Below are positions 10,180-20,124 of a DNA stretch of 64,000 nucleotides, piece after piece. The position numbers and the translations under genes were made by a program. The notes below the pieces were generated by a model, which saw only the letters and a list, made by a program, of their open reading frames with translations, was not told where the DNA came from and did not search any database. The number at the start of each line of letters is the position of its first letter. Position 1 is the stretch's first letter. The stretch covers positions 744,001 to 808,000 of the forward strand of contig NW_018344286.1 of NCBI RefSeq assembly GCF_002099425.1, given 5' to 3'. Source of the stretch: Phascolarctos cinereus. Lineage: Eukaryota; Chordata; Mammalia; Diprotodontia; Phascolarctidae.

Positions 10180-10420
10180 TATAAGCAAGAAAAATAAAGT
10201 AAAAAAAACCCCAACAACTTCAATTTGCATTCAGAGCTAATCAATTCTTTCTTTGGAGGGGGACAGACTTTTTTCATCATGGATCCTTCGGAACTGTCTT
10301 GGCTCATTGTCTCAGTCAGAGCAGCCAAGGCTTTCACAGTTGTCAGGTGATGGTGAGTTTCACGTAGGATGTTGCACATTTCCTCAGATGTATGTGTTCT
10401 TGGAATACCATGATATCATT
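9930..10420 (-). mobile_element. L1 LINE 3' UTR, antisense
   Basis: The plus strand shows the antisense landmarks of marsupial L1 3' ends: AAATTGTTTCTCTC-like pyrimidine blocks, GTGATGTGATATTGATTATA, GTATTTCCATATTAGCCATG, AAGAAAAATAAAGTAAAAAA and GTCTTGGCTCATTGTCTCAG. A (CA)n tract sits inside. Non-functional. Confidence 0.8.
10133..10177. repeat. (CA)n microsatellite
   Basis: About 22 CA units lie inside the L1 3' UTR fragment, at a point where related L1 copies carry only an A-rich stretch. The microsatellite therefore expanded after insertion. Confidence 0.98.
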
Positions 10421-10424
10421 GCAT

Positions 10425-11115
10425 TTTCAGATGGAGTTGAGCCAGCACCCTTTGACGACCCTCTATACTTCTGAAAGTGTGTGGGCACCCAGTTTAGGCT
10501 CCCCCCATCACCCAATTTTGAGACATAGTATAGTCCTGCTCTTTTGGGATCATTAGTCAAAATAGATCCTGTGTCTTGACTGAATTCTGGTGAGGAACAT
10601 TTTAAAACAAACATAAATTAAAATCCATCAGAAGTCTGCTCTAATGCCACCATTATGTGAGTTGTAGAGAGGAGACTAGATTCTTGAAGGCAACATCCAG
10701 GGAGAGGAAGCCCTGGCACATTTTCCTGAATGGAAAGGCTTTAAGGTCAAGGCCAGGGGGCTGTGTGTCTGTTGAGAACCAGTCTTTCTTGGCTTGAAGA
10801 GGCTTCTTAGCTATAGGCTGAAAGCCAGCCAATGGACTTTTTCATTCTTAGCAGCTCATTTACTGATAACATCATCATCATCTTCATCATCAATAACAAT
10901 AATAAGTACATTAAAATATTATTTTAATAAGCTTTCTTCCTAATACTTTCATTCAATTACAAAACGTCAATTACTTCATTTGTCTATGGAATACATCACA
11001 GAAAATTGAAAAACATATCAAAGAATAGTTATGGAATAGTGACTTATCCCAGGGCATTATCTCTATTGGGACCCCCTTGAGCATATAGGCTAGAAGAACA
11101 AAATAATGCTCATAA
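10425..11115. other. Unique AT-rich sequence, no gene seen
   Basis: It includes a short ATC/ATA-rich run at 10868-10925. No gene or clear repeat is visible. Confidence 0.4.
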
Positions 11116-11330
11116 TTGGCACTCACATGGCATTTCAAGATTTGCATATATTATTTCATTTCATTCCCACCTAAACCTTGGGAGGTGAGCATTAGAGGCA
11201 TTTTGCTGCTATTTTAAACAAGAGGAAATAGAGGCTCAGAGAGGTCAGAAGTGACTTTCTAAGAGTCACATCAGAGAGTAAGCAATTGAGGCAGTATTTG
11301 TACTCAGGTCTTTCTGGTTCTAAGTCTGGT
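11116..11330 (-). mobile_element. MIR-type SINE, antisense
   Basis: The antisense order CATGGCATTTCAAGATTTGC, AGGAAATAGAGGCTCAGAGA, AGAGTCACATCAGAGAG and TTTGTACTCAGGTCTTTCTG matches MIR 3' to 5'. Confidence 0.75.
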
Positions 11331-12590
11331 TCTGGCCTAAAAACCAAGTTCCTACTTCTAGGAGAAGAGAGGTCACTTTGCAATGGTGAGGGGAAGAGCT
11401 ATGTTGCTGAAGTATTGGATGCTGGAAGTATAGAAGTCCATTGGTCCAAAGTTACGAATGGAGGAACACTTCTCTGTCCGGATAACTCTTCCTCCTCCTC
11501 CCCCACTCTCACCCCACCCCCCTGCTTTTTGCAATTACGTGGAATCTTTCGCTGTAGAAGGCCAAACTGGAGTTTAGGGTTAGCCTGCACAGCTAAGCCC
11601 TGACCCTACTGGCAGGCCGTCTGTATCCTGTATAGTACATCATTAAGAGAGGGCTAAGAAGGAGACAATCTCTGGAAATCCTGCTCATGACTTGGCAAGA
11701 GGGGAAGCTGCCATGCCCCTTATCTGAGGCCCCTCTTGCTGCATGTGGTGAACACCAGGGCATTTTTGCCTCTTCCAGGAGAAAAAGGATACTTTGAACC
11801 ATGTCCAAGAAGAGACCATCCTCCAGTCTATCTCGGCACCATTTCCACTGTTGGAAACACTTGAGCAGAGATGTGTCTGGTTCATCAGTTTTTCAGCCCC
11901 CTTCCCTTGCGTATCAGATGAACAAATTTATCTTCATTCTGGCACACAACTGTGGGATGCCCAGCCAGCTCCTGGACTTGGGCAGCCACAAACCTTGATT
12001 TCGTTTCCATTGTTGGAGACCTTGCTGTGGATTAAAAACCAGTGAAATGATAGAGAAGAGTTAGAGGGAACAGATGCTCCACAAGTCATACTGTGACAAG
12101 GCCAAAATGAGAGGCCTAAGACAAGGAAGCTTCTGTGAGCTTCTAAGAGTGAGGAGACCACTTCTGTATCATGATGATTTGGGAATATCAAAAGCAGCCC
12201 ATTGGACTTTGATCAGAAGGTGAGATGGGAAGGGCTGGAGTGACTTGACCTGTTGATATGGTCAATCTGAACATACTCTTTAAATGGAAATGGTGATAGT
12301 GAAGATGGCAATGACACATAGTGATGCAAGTCCATTGGGTGTCTATGACACTTTCATCTATTCTGAAACTTTAACAAAGAAAATTTGACTTAAATTTTCA
12401 TAAAGATGATTCATTTTTTCCTTCTTGAAGCCTTAAGAAAATGGTTCCTTTAAAGAAAGGTGCAAATGTTTGATGCAATCTCTGAAGGGAGTTTACATCT
12501 TAAAACATAACATTTTTTAGCTGATTTATTACATGCTGTGTTGGAAGTCCATAGCTGTGCTTGCACAGTGATATTTGGGTCATGGAGCTT
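11331..12590. other. Unique sequence, no gene seen
   Basis: This is 1.2 kb without a recognised interspersed repeat, unusually long for this window. Short open frames on both strands lack domains. A CT/C-rich run sits at about 11488-11522. Confidence 0.35.
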
Positions 12591-12720
12591 TAGCAATGTA
12601 GGTCAACTTTCTCCATTATCTAGTGGATAGAACTTGGGATGTAGAGACAGGAAGACTGAGATTTAATTCTACTGTGGACATTTTTCATGTGGGTAAGTCC
12701 ATTTCTAGGGAGCTTTATTT
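12591..12720 (+). mobile_element. SINE fragment
   Basis: The sense head and middle of the marsupial SINE are visible: TATCTAGTGGATAGAACTTG and CAGGAAGACTGAGATTTAAT. The 3' half is lost. Confidence 0.6.
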
Positions 12721-12835
12721 GTTGAATTTTCAAAGGTATTTTGAGATTTTTATTTGCCAGAGATTTTTAAATATGTTAGTTCATGAAAAATAATGAGCTT
12801 CTGGTATGTAATTCTGGCCACTTGACCATCCATAT

Positions 12836-12903
12836 CTTTCCATCCATCCAACCGCCCATCCATTCACTTACTTCTCTCTCTCTCCCTCTCTCTCTCTCTT
12901 TCC
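12836..12903. repeat. CATC/CT-rich low-complexity tract
   Basis: Imperfect CATC units (12836-12862) run into a CT-rich tract (12872-12903). The open frame here comes from the repeat. Confidence 0.8.
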
Positions 12904-13029
12904 CATCCATCTACTCATTTGTGTTTCTACTATCCCAGTTTTTGCACTGTCCAACTTTTAATAATAACTCTCAAAACTCACTTTTCTCATACTATTAAGA
13001 AAACTTGTGGTATAGCGAAAAAATGTTAG

Positions 13030-13292
13030 AAATAACAGCAAGAGCTCCAGAGAACTAGCGTTTATGTAGAGCTTTAAGGTTTTGGGGGTGCTTTACATAT
13101 TATCTCATTTGTTCCTCACAACAACTCTGCTATTGTTATCCTTATTTTACAGTCAACAAAACTGAGGCAAACAGGGGGGTTAAATGACTTGCCCAAGATC
13201 ACATTGCTAATAAATGTCTGAGACCAGATTTGAACTCAGGTCTTCTTGAGTTCAAGTCAAGTGCTCTAGTCCACTGTACCGCCTAGCTCTAG
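13030..13292 (-). mobile_element. MIR-family SINE, antisense, near full length
   Basis: The antisense order TAGCGTTTATGTAGAGCTTT, GGGTGCTTTACATATTATCT, GTTAAATGACTTGCCCAAG, CCAGATTTGAACTCAGGTCT and AGTCCACTGTACCGCCTAGC covers tail to head. Confidence 0.88.
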
Positions 13293-13448
13293 CACCTGAA
13301 TTTGAATCCTAGCTCTGCTGTTGAGTCTCTGAGAGACTTTAGCCAGGTCTCTTTCCCATTTTGGGCCTCAGTTTCAGCATTTGTAAAATGAGGGCATTAG
13401 GTAATAGGATTTTCGAGATTCTTCCCAGTTCTCAGTGCTATGATCTTA
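13293..13448 (+). mobile_element. MIR-family SINE, sense
   Basis: It reads GAATTTGAATCCTAGCTCTG, GACTTTAGCCAGGTCTCTTT, CCTCAGTTTCAGCATTTGTA and GAGATTCTTCCCAGTTCTCA, ending CTATGATCTT. It abuts the preceding antisense copy head to head, forming a loose SINE inverted pair. Confidence 0.8.
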
Positions 13449-14085
13449 CATATTCTATGCCATATTGTTCATTCAGGTTGTACCAGCAGTACCCCATGAC
13501 CTGACACCATGAACCAAGCATCCACCAATTGCCCCTTGAGTTATTACAATGATTATCTGCTTATAATGAAAGCTAGATACTTCCCTTCCCCAAATGAACT
13601 CTCTCCATCCCTTTTGCATTTCTCTTTCTTCACCTCTTTCATTTCCCTCCCTCCTCTCCAGATGCTATTTTTCACAGGTATCGCCACTTACTGTGGTCTA
13701 CCTGGGCAATGCCTTGGGTACAAGAAAGGCTCTCACTTGGGAAGTGAAGCTTGCCTGCATTAGCAACATGGGGGAATGACATGGATAAGGATGGGGCAGT
13801 CACAGAACTCCTGAGGTGCTATGGGAATATCTTATGTAACTTCATTATTGCTCAATCTCTGTTACTCAGGGCTAGACAGCATGGAATCTTAGCACAGATG
13901 GTGTGCTCATGTGTGGAAAATGTAGCTGCTCTTTAGCCTAGTCTCAGAGACCATAGACCATTCACTTCATTTTGTTGGAGAGACCAGACTCTGACTGAGT
14001 AGTTTCAGGGTCAGAGAAAAAGCAATGCCACTATAATTCCTCTAGGTCCTCAGACATCTACACCTTTAACTCAGATGGGTATGTC
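13449..14085. other. No assignable feature
   Basis: A weak L2-like phrase (TTGAGTTATTACAATGATTA) near 13530 may mark a very diverged L2 body. Nothing else is recognised. Confidence 0.3.
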
Positions 14086-14089
14086 AGTG

Positions 14090-14412
14090 GGTTAATTAAC
14101 AAAGATTTATTAAGTGCTTACTATGTGCCAGAAGGTAAACAGGTAAAAAGTTAGTCAATGGGGCAGTAAGGTAGGTTCATAGCTCTCAGGATGCCTTCAT
14201 TCTATAGCCTCAGTGGAAAAGAAGGGAGGAGGGAGGAAATAAGCTTCTCTGTAATGCCTACTACATGCCAGGCACTCTTCAAATCCTGTCTCTGGCACTA
14301 ACTTTCTATGTGACCTTGTAAAAGTCACTCCCCTCTCTGGATCTCTCTTTATCTGTGAAATGAAAGGGTTGGACTTGATGATACCTAAGGTCACTTGCAG
14401 CTATAAGCCCCC
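14090..14412. mobile_element. L2 tail (-) and SINE (+)
   Basis: An antisense L2 terminus lies at 14093-14145 (TTTATTAAGTGCTTACTATG). A sense SINE follows at 14255-14412 (TTCAAATCCTGTCTCTGGCA, TATGTGACCTTGTAAAAGTC, GGACTTGATGATACCTAAGG). Confidence 0.75.
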
Positions 14413-14419
14413 TCCTTCC

Positions 14420-15040
14420 TTCCAGCCATACAGACTCCAAGCTGATATTGCTGAAACTCCAGAAGACAAGATGGCGGATGTGGTGGGAAGAATGGAGAAA
14501 TTCAGAAAGTCATTAGTATGTGCTAATTAACTCCAATAATAACATTTTGAATCAGTGCCTGGAAATGCAGGCAACTTGGTTTATGCCAGATGCCATATCT
14601 TTGCTTTCTGCTTTCATGTTTTCATGCCTCCATTTTGAGATCTGACGGGGATGGTCTGTTTTTGAAACATTTTACTGGTGGCTTTCTTCAGTGAAAAATT
14701 TTATAGCCTCCCTCAACCATGTAATCTCACTCAGCAGCTGCTATTGACGTCGGCCAGTTAGGTGTGGAAAAGAGAGAAGTAAATGCTTTTAATGGGAAAA
14801 AAAAATCACATCCTCCCTTCCCCTTCACTGCCGGGGAAAGGCACAGCAGTGCCATGTGAGCAAGCACCCCCTTACTAGCTCTCCAAGCAGTAATCAAATC
14901 TGGCCTTCATTGTGCCGAGTATCCTGGGCTGCCACATCTGCCATCACCACCTGGGATAATTTTCTTCCTCTTTTGCACTAAATAATCAATTACAAGATTC
15001 AGGGGTTGTTTCCTCCCTTGTTTGTAACAACTGGCCCAAG
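14420..15040. other. Unique block with YY1- and CRE-like sites; candidate regulatory/conserved DNA
   Basis: About 600 bp have no interspersed repeat. It contains AAGATGGCGG (14468-14477), an exact YY1 core of the type found in promoters and enhancers, TGACGTCG (14745-14752), a near-CRE, GCTAATTAA around 14522, and a CAGCAGCTG E-box pair around 14733. Promoter or enhancer activity is inferred from motifs only; no CpG island surrounds them. Confidence 0.3.
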
Positions 15041-15510
15041 ACCCTGCTTTGGAGGATGAATAGTGCTGGAGTAAGGACCCTATTTGATGCTTTGGAAAAC
15101 TCAGGAGTGCATTGGTGGCTGGCTTTGGAGTCAAGTGGCTAGCCAGAGTCAAGGTATCATCAGGAAAAAAAAAAACACAGAGAATAGAAATATGCTTGAA
15201 AAGTTAGTGAAGGGAATCAAGGAATTCTCTCCAAGAAAGAAAATTTGATTAGCAGCAATAAAGCAAAGCAAAAACCCCAAACCGAAGCTTCCAATTATTT
15301 TCAATAATGAAGATTAGAATGAGAGTTTAAATAATGTACACTTTCTCTGTAATGTCTTTCTCATCATAGCATAACGTTTTTTCATCTTCAACACATCTTT
15401 AGGAGGTGGCAAAATTTAGATCTGATTTTTCCCCCAGGTGATAGATGTGCTGATCAATATCATCAAGAGTACAAGGGAGGGACACATTGTGCATGTGTCC
15501 TTGAACCCAG
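15041..15510. other. No assignable feature
   Basis: A-rich, with no recognised repeat or coding signal. Confidence 0.35.
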
Positions 15511-15514
15511 GCAA

Positions 15515-15560
15515 AGGAAGGGAACAAATCTTTATTAAGTGTTTACTATGGTGCCAGGCA
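15515..15560 (-). mobile_element. Short L2 terminus, antisense
   Basis: AACAAATCTTTATTAAGTGT and ACTATGGTGCCAGGCAT are the reverse complement of the last bases of an L2 3' end. Confidence 0.6.
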
Positions 15561-16129
15561 TATGGGTTACAATTTGCCTCTTTGGAGGGAATTTCCAAAT
15601 TGATGAGATCCCAGATCCATTGGAATATTTTGAATTATGTGGAGTCCCCATGTGTGATCACAGTATACTTCAAGCATCATCCAGGTCATGCTGGTTGACG
15701 TCCGTGCATGTTTATAGAGTATTATTTGCATGTCTAATCCCCTGCTGTGTGATCTACCAGCAGGATTGTTGGGCCCCAGCTGAGCCGATTCTCTCAGCAT
15801 TTTGGTCCAAGGCCATTTAGCTCTGTTTGTTGCAGATAGGATCTTGAGGGTTCCAGCAAGGGCATCTGTTCCTTCGTGTTTAAGAGGGAAATGCTCCACA
15901 CTTCGACTTGAGGCTGTGTTGCAGGGAACTATGTTAATATCTTCCATACACACACAAAAAAAATTTGATTTCTTACCAACCAGGCCACCACCACAAGAAG
16001 GTGTCAGTACTAGTACAATGGCTTCACCAAGCAGTCCGCTCCTACTGTCTCGGGGCGTTGACTCACTCAGAACTCTTTTAATCAGTCTTGAAGTCTTAAT
16101 GGAGAAGTCACATTATTGACTGACCTTCT
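15561..16129. other. Unique sequence, no gene seen
   Basis: Open frames of about 105-130 codons lie on both strands here but show no recognisable domain. I do not support any as coding. Confidence 0.35.
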
Positions 16130-16290
16130 GCAGCATAACAGAATGAGAAGCAGATTTGGAGCCTGGGGACCTCAGTTTGCATTCTGGCTCTGCCACTTAC
16201 GACCTTCATAGCAAATCACTGCCTTTTTCCAGTCCTCAGTTTCTTCTTCTGTAAAATTAAGGTGTTTAATGTGCCTTCTTGACATAGATC
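16130..16290 (+). mobile_element. MIR-type SINE
   Basis: Sense order: AGCAGATTTGGAGCCTGGGG, TTTGCATTCTGGCTCTGCCA, CAGTTTCTTCTTCTGTAAAA, ending at the start of an AT tract. Confidence 0.75.
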
Positions 16291-16303
16291 TATAATCTAT
16301 ATG

Positions 16304-16307
<4 letters not shown>

Positions 16308-16346
<39 letters not shown>

Positions 16347-16387
16347 GTTTTGTGTGTATATATACACATATATATGTGTATATATAT

Positions 16388-16435
<48 letters not shown>
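16308..16435. repeat. (AT)n / (TATG)n microsatellite
   Basis: Long TA runs are separated by TATGTTTTGTGTGTATATAC. The (TA)n is self-complementary and could extrude a cruciform. It lies directly 3' of a MIR, a common birthplace for microsatellites. Confidence 0.97.
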
Positions 16436-16436
<1 letters not shown>

Positions 16437-16624
16437 CTAAGGGGAGGGGCTTTTAAGAATGAAGGCTAACCTCAGACAACAGAGTTCTGATATCTTAACT
16501 AATGGAAAGGACCTTTGGAGATAAGATGGATCATTGGATTACTAGTTGCATCTATGATTCCATGAAGGCAGATACCCCTTCACAGGTGCTGATCATAAAC
16601 CTTGGTGCATCTCAACCTGTGTGA

Positions 16625-16940
16625 CAAAGAGCTCCTTTCTTTATTAGTTAGCAGTATGCTATGAGTTAACATTACAGCTCATTAGCAAATCATTGATTTC
16701 TGCTTTTTCAGTAGAGAAAAATCATCTAAATATGTCATTTTGCTTTCATATTCCTTTTCCCAGCAAGATGAGTGCAAAGTACATGTGTGTGCCAGAATCT
16801 CATCAAAGCCCTCTCTAAATAGGATGGGTCAAATGCAGGGGGCTCATCTCTGCTGAATTTCTCCGTTGGTGACAAATTCACTTTCATAATAGTGTCCTGG
16901 GCAGGGTGCTTTCAACATGCCATCCTTTGCCTAAAACAAA
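16625..16940. other. Repeat-poor block; candidate conserved non-coding element
   Basis: No recognised repeat. Moderately AT-rich, with TTAGCAAATCATTGATTTC near 16682. The inference is weak. Confidence 0.2.
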
Positions 16941-16989
16941 AGACAGAGATGAGATATGGAGCAACCGTCAAAATGTGTCTCCTGACGCT

Positions 16990-17740
16990 AAAATGGTGAA
17001 TGACTGTTCAGGGCAGCTGCCTAGGTCCTATTTCCACCTCTAGTCATCCTTCTTTCTAGCCCATTCTTCACATAGCTTCTAGTCATTTCTCCAATGCACT
17101 GATCTAATGGTGCCATTCTGCTAGGAGATCTTGGATTATAAGTGGTTCCCCATTGCCTGTAACATAAAATGCAAACTCCTTTCATTCATTCTACCCTCCA
17201 GTTAAATTAATTAGGCCACTCCTTTGTCCATCTCATCCTGCCCTCTTTCTTATCATGCATTTGAGGACAGTAGCTCTCCTGTTTGGAATGAAGGTTCTTT
17301 CTTTTCCTGCTTATAAATGTTTCTCCTGCTTCAAGGCTGAATTCAAAGACCATATCCTCCTTGACTTTTTCTCTAGTGTCCTCATTCTTGAAGCATAATT
17401 TTGGGCAGTGGGCCAAAAGACCTGGGAGTTCAAACCTGTCACTAGCTCTGCCAACAGCCAGCAATGTTAACCCTGGCAAAGCATTCGTGATCTCCACATC
17501 TTTTTTTTCCCCCTCACCTGTAAAATGATGGACTGATTAGATGATCTCCACATAGGCTTCAACAATCTATGACTGCCATCTCTCATCCTTCTCTGTTGGA
17601 CTCATCTTCTGTATTTACCCTATTCTACCTTCTAATAGAGTCACATACCTCCTTCCTCCTTCTGGGTCATTTTTTAGCTTTGTTTCCCCAACCTGAGCAT
17701 AGAGCCTTTTCTTGGATGGTTAAATTTGGCTTTCACATTA
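16990..17740 (+). mobile_element. L2 LINE 3' region interrupted by a MIR
   Basis: L2 sense text runs at 16990-17395 (CTAATGGTGCCATTCTGC, CCCCATTGCCTGTAACATAA, GCAAACTCCTTTCATTCATT, CTTCAAGGCTGAATTCAAAG). It resumes at about 17580-17740 (TTTACCCTATTCTACC, CAACCTGAGCATAGAGCC). A MIR interrupts it. Confidence 0.75.
17396..17578 (+). mobile_element. MIR-type SINE inside L2
   Basis: GAGTTCAAACCTGTCACTAG, CCTCACCTGTAAAATGATGG and ATGATCTCCACATAGG mark a sense MIR sitting within the L2. It is therefore younger than this L2 copy. Confidence 0.7.
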
Positions 17741-17925
17741 TACAGGCTATTATTTATGAAAGGTTTGAATGGGATGGTTGCCAGCCATAATCATAATTTC
17801 AGTTGCAGAGAATTATTTCATATACACTTATCACTAAAGACAAAAGGATAAACTTGAAAACATGACTGCCCATCTTTGCTTTCTCTCTATTTCCATCTCT
17901 CTGTCTCTTTTGTCTATCTGTCTTT

Positions 17926-18077
<152 letters not shown>

Positions 18078-18079
18078 AA

Positions 18080-18510
18080 GAGCTTCCTAAATCTCCTGTG
18101 CATTCCTGTTTTTTGTGTGCCTAATTTCTCTCCCCAATTAAACTAGAAGCTACATGAGGGCAGGACTAGTGTCTTCTTACTCTCGTCATCCTCTCAGCTC
18201 CTAGCCCAAGGAAGACCTTATCCACAATGGGCCCTCCATCAAAGCTTATTGTATGACCCTACTCATAGAAAGTCTCTAGGCTTTGAGCTCTTCAGCTCTG
18301 AAATAAGAGACTTAGAGTAGAGGCCTCCAAGGTCTCTTTCGACTTTGACATTGCCAGAAAATTTGTCTTTAGGTTCTGTCTCTCCCATCAGACTGTGAAC
18401 TCCTTGAGAGCAGGGGCTATGTTGCTTTTATATGTATACGCAATGCTTAACAGCACTTGGCAAATAGTAAGCACCTAATAAAGGCTTCCTGCTCATGAAT
18501 TAATTTATTC
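18080..18510 (+). mobile_element. L2 tails and SINE tail, sense
   Basis: An L2 tail occupies 18120-18250 (CTAGAAGCTACATGAGGGCA, TCCTAGCCCAAGGAAG). A SINE tail occupies 18258-18362 (CCAAGGTCTCTTTCGACTTT). A second L2 tail occupies 18370-18508 (CAGACTGTGAACTCCTTGAG, AGCACTTGGCAAATAGTAAG). Confidence 0.8.
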
Positions 18511-18836
18511 TGAGAATGTAATAGACCTTGGGTAAATCCCTCTCCCTCTCTGGGCCTCAGCTTCCACTTAGGTAAAATGTCCTCTTCACAGGGTTGTTGT
18601 TAGGACCCAAAAAAGCTAATGTAGCAGCCAGGGGCTTAGAGGATAGAAGACTGGATCGAGGAATGTGGCCCTGTTGTGTGACCCTGGACAAATCACACCA
18701 CTGAGACTCAGTTTCCTCACTTGTGAAATCAGTAGAGGAATAGCACCCACCTGCCAAGGTTATTGTGAGCAATGAATGAGATAATGAGATAACATATTTA
18801 AAAGGCTTTACCAACCTTAAAACTCTAAGGAAAAGT
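18511..18836 (+). mobile_element. Two MIR-type SINEs
   Basis: The first (18511-18610) keeps the 3' half, with CTCTGGGCCTCAGCTTCC. The second (18615-18836) is nearly complete, with GTTGTGTGACCCTGGACAAA, CAGTTTCCTCACTTGTGAAA and TTTAAAAGGCTTTACCAACC. Confidence 0.85.
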
Positions 18837-19383
18837 TCACTGTCATTACATTCCTGCAAACTTTGAAGGCAGCATGAAGGCCACTGAGGACGAGGCCAGC
18901 CTCTTTCCTTCTTTCCCTGCAGACCTGAGCTCTGTGAAGCCTTCATTTTCACCCCTGTTGGGGCTGAGAATCACAGCTTCTCATAACCTTTTCCCCTCAC
19001 ACAATTCTGAACCTTGCTAAGTTCTTGTCACAGAGGATAATATCATGGGAGAGTTCACTGGCTGGGGCAGTCAGGCCCCGAGGGCTAAGGAGGAGCTCAG
19101 AGGCTTTGCTCGCATGCATGTCACTAAAGCTTGTGTGTGAGACCACCAGACACTCCTGCCCAGTCTCACCAATCCTTTGTCACTCTTTGACCTCTGGACT
19201 TGGGCTGACTTTCATGTGACTCAGTTTACCAACTCTAATTGTACAAAAGCTAAGACTATTAGTTGGGCTCTTGTTTATCTAGTGCTTGGCACGGCTGCTT
19301 TATTCAAGGGTAAGAAGGAGTTGTTCGGCTTCACCCCCACCCCCAAACACACACCCAATTAATTTAATCACAGTAGGCCACAA
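18837..19383. other. No assignable feature
   Basis: No recognised repeat or convincing coding frame. Confidence 0.35.
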
Positions 19384-19515
19384 TGTATATATAATATATA
19401 ATATACAATGTACATACATATATATGTATATATACATATGTATATATGTATATATACATATATATATGTATATGTATATATATGTATATATATATGTATA
19501 TATGTATATATATGT
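19384..19515. repeat. (TATATG)n low-complexity tract
   Basis: Alternating TA/TG hexamer-like units with GTATATATAC palindromes. Open frames rich in Tyr and Ile on both strands are artefacts. Confidence 0.97.
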
Positions 19516-19639
19516 AATCATAGTAGGACACAAAGTATTAAATGTAAGGTTGCTAATACATGATAAAATTTTAATTTGTCAACTAGATTTGTCCAAGTCC
19601 TGTGATCCCTTCGCATATGAATTATTGTATGCCTGAATT

Positions 19640-19770
19640 ACCCCTCAGAGCATGGAAAGACTAAGCAGATGTTTCTCCCAACTCTATCCTCAGTAAGTGA
19701 AAACCTCCAGTGTTGGGGAACTCACTACCTCCCAAGGAATCTCTCTCTACTTTTGTATAATCCGGTTTTT
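19640..19770 (-). mobile_element. L3/CR1 LINE 3' fragment, antisense
   Basis: AAAACCTCCAGTGTTGGGGA and ACTCACTACCTCCCAAGGAA match the reverse complement of the L3 3' region. Short and diverged. Confidence 0.5.
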
Positions 19771-20124
19771 TAATGAATACTTTTGATGCTATATTTCATA
19801 TCATAGTCATTTCTGGATCTACTGTACCTTCATGTCACATGCCAGCCCAACCCAATGAACCTTCCCTTATTGGGTTGTACATTGCTATCGTCCTCACCAG
19901 TGACTACATGGGTAGAGAGAACTTACAATGAGGTCATGCCTTCAATCACTGCACCTGTTTTTACAGCTTCCAGCCTTAAGAGTTGTGTGAGAGGACGGAG
20001 GGTTGTAATTTTCCAAATGTTCTCCTTGTCATAAAGAAAACCAGTTAAGCAAAATTAGGTGACATGGCAAACACTGCCATATTCTGCACCCTTTGTACCT
20101 CAGCTCTCTGAGGAAAGGCAGTCA

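Noticed and set aside
15567-15953. 128-codon minus-strand frame
   Set aside because: No domain, overlaps a sense frame equally long, no splice or promoter context.
19384-19515. TATATA stretches as core promoters
   Set aside because: Low-complexity AT repeats with no gene downstream. The same applies to 16308-16435.
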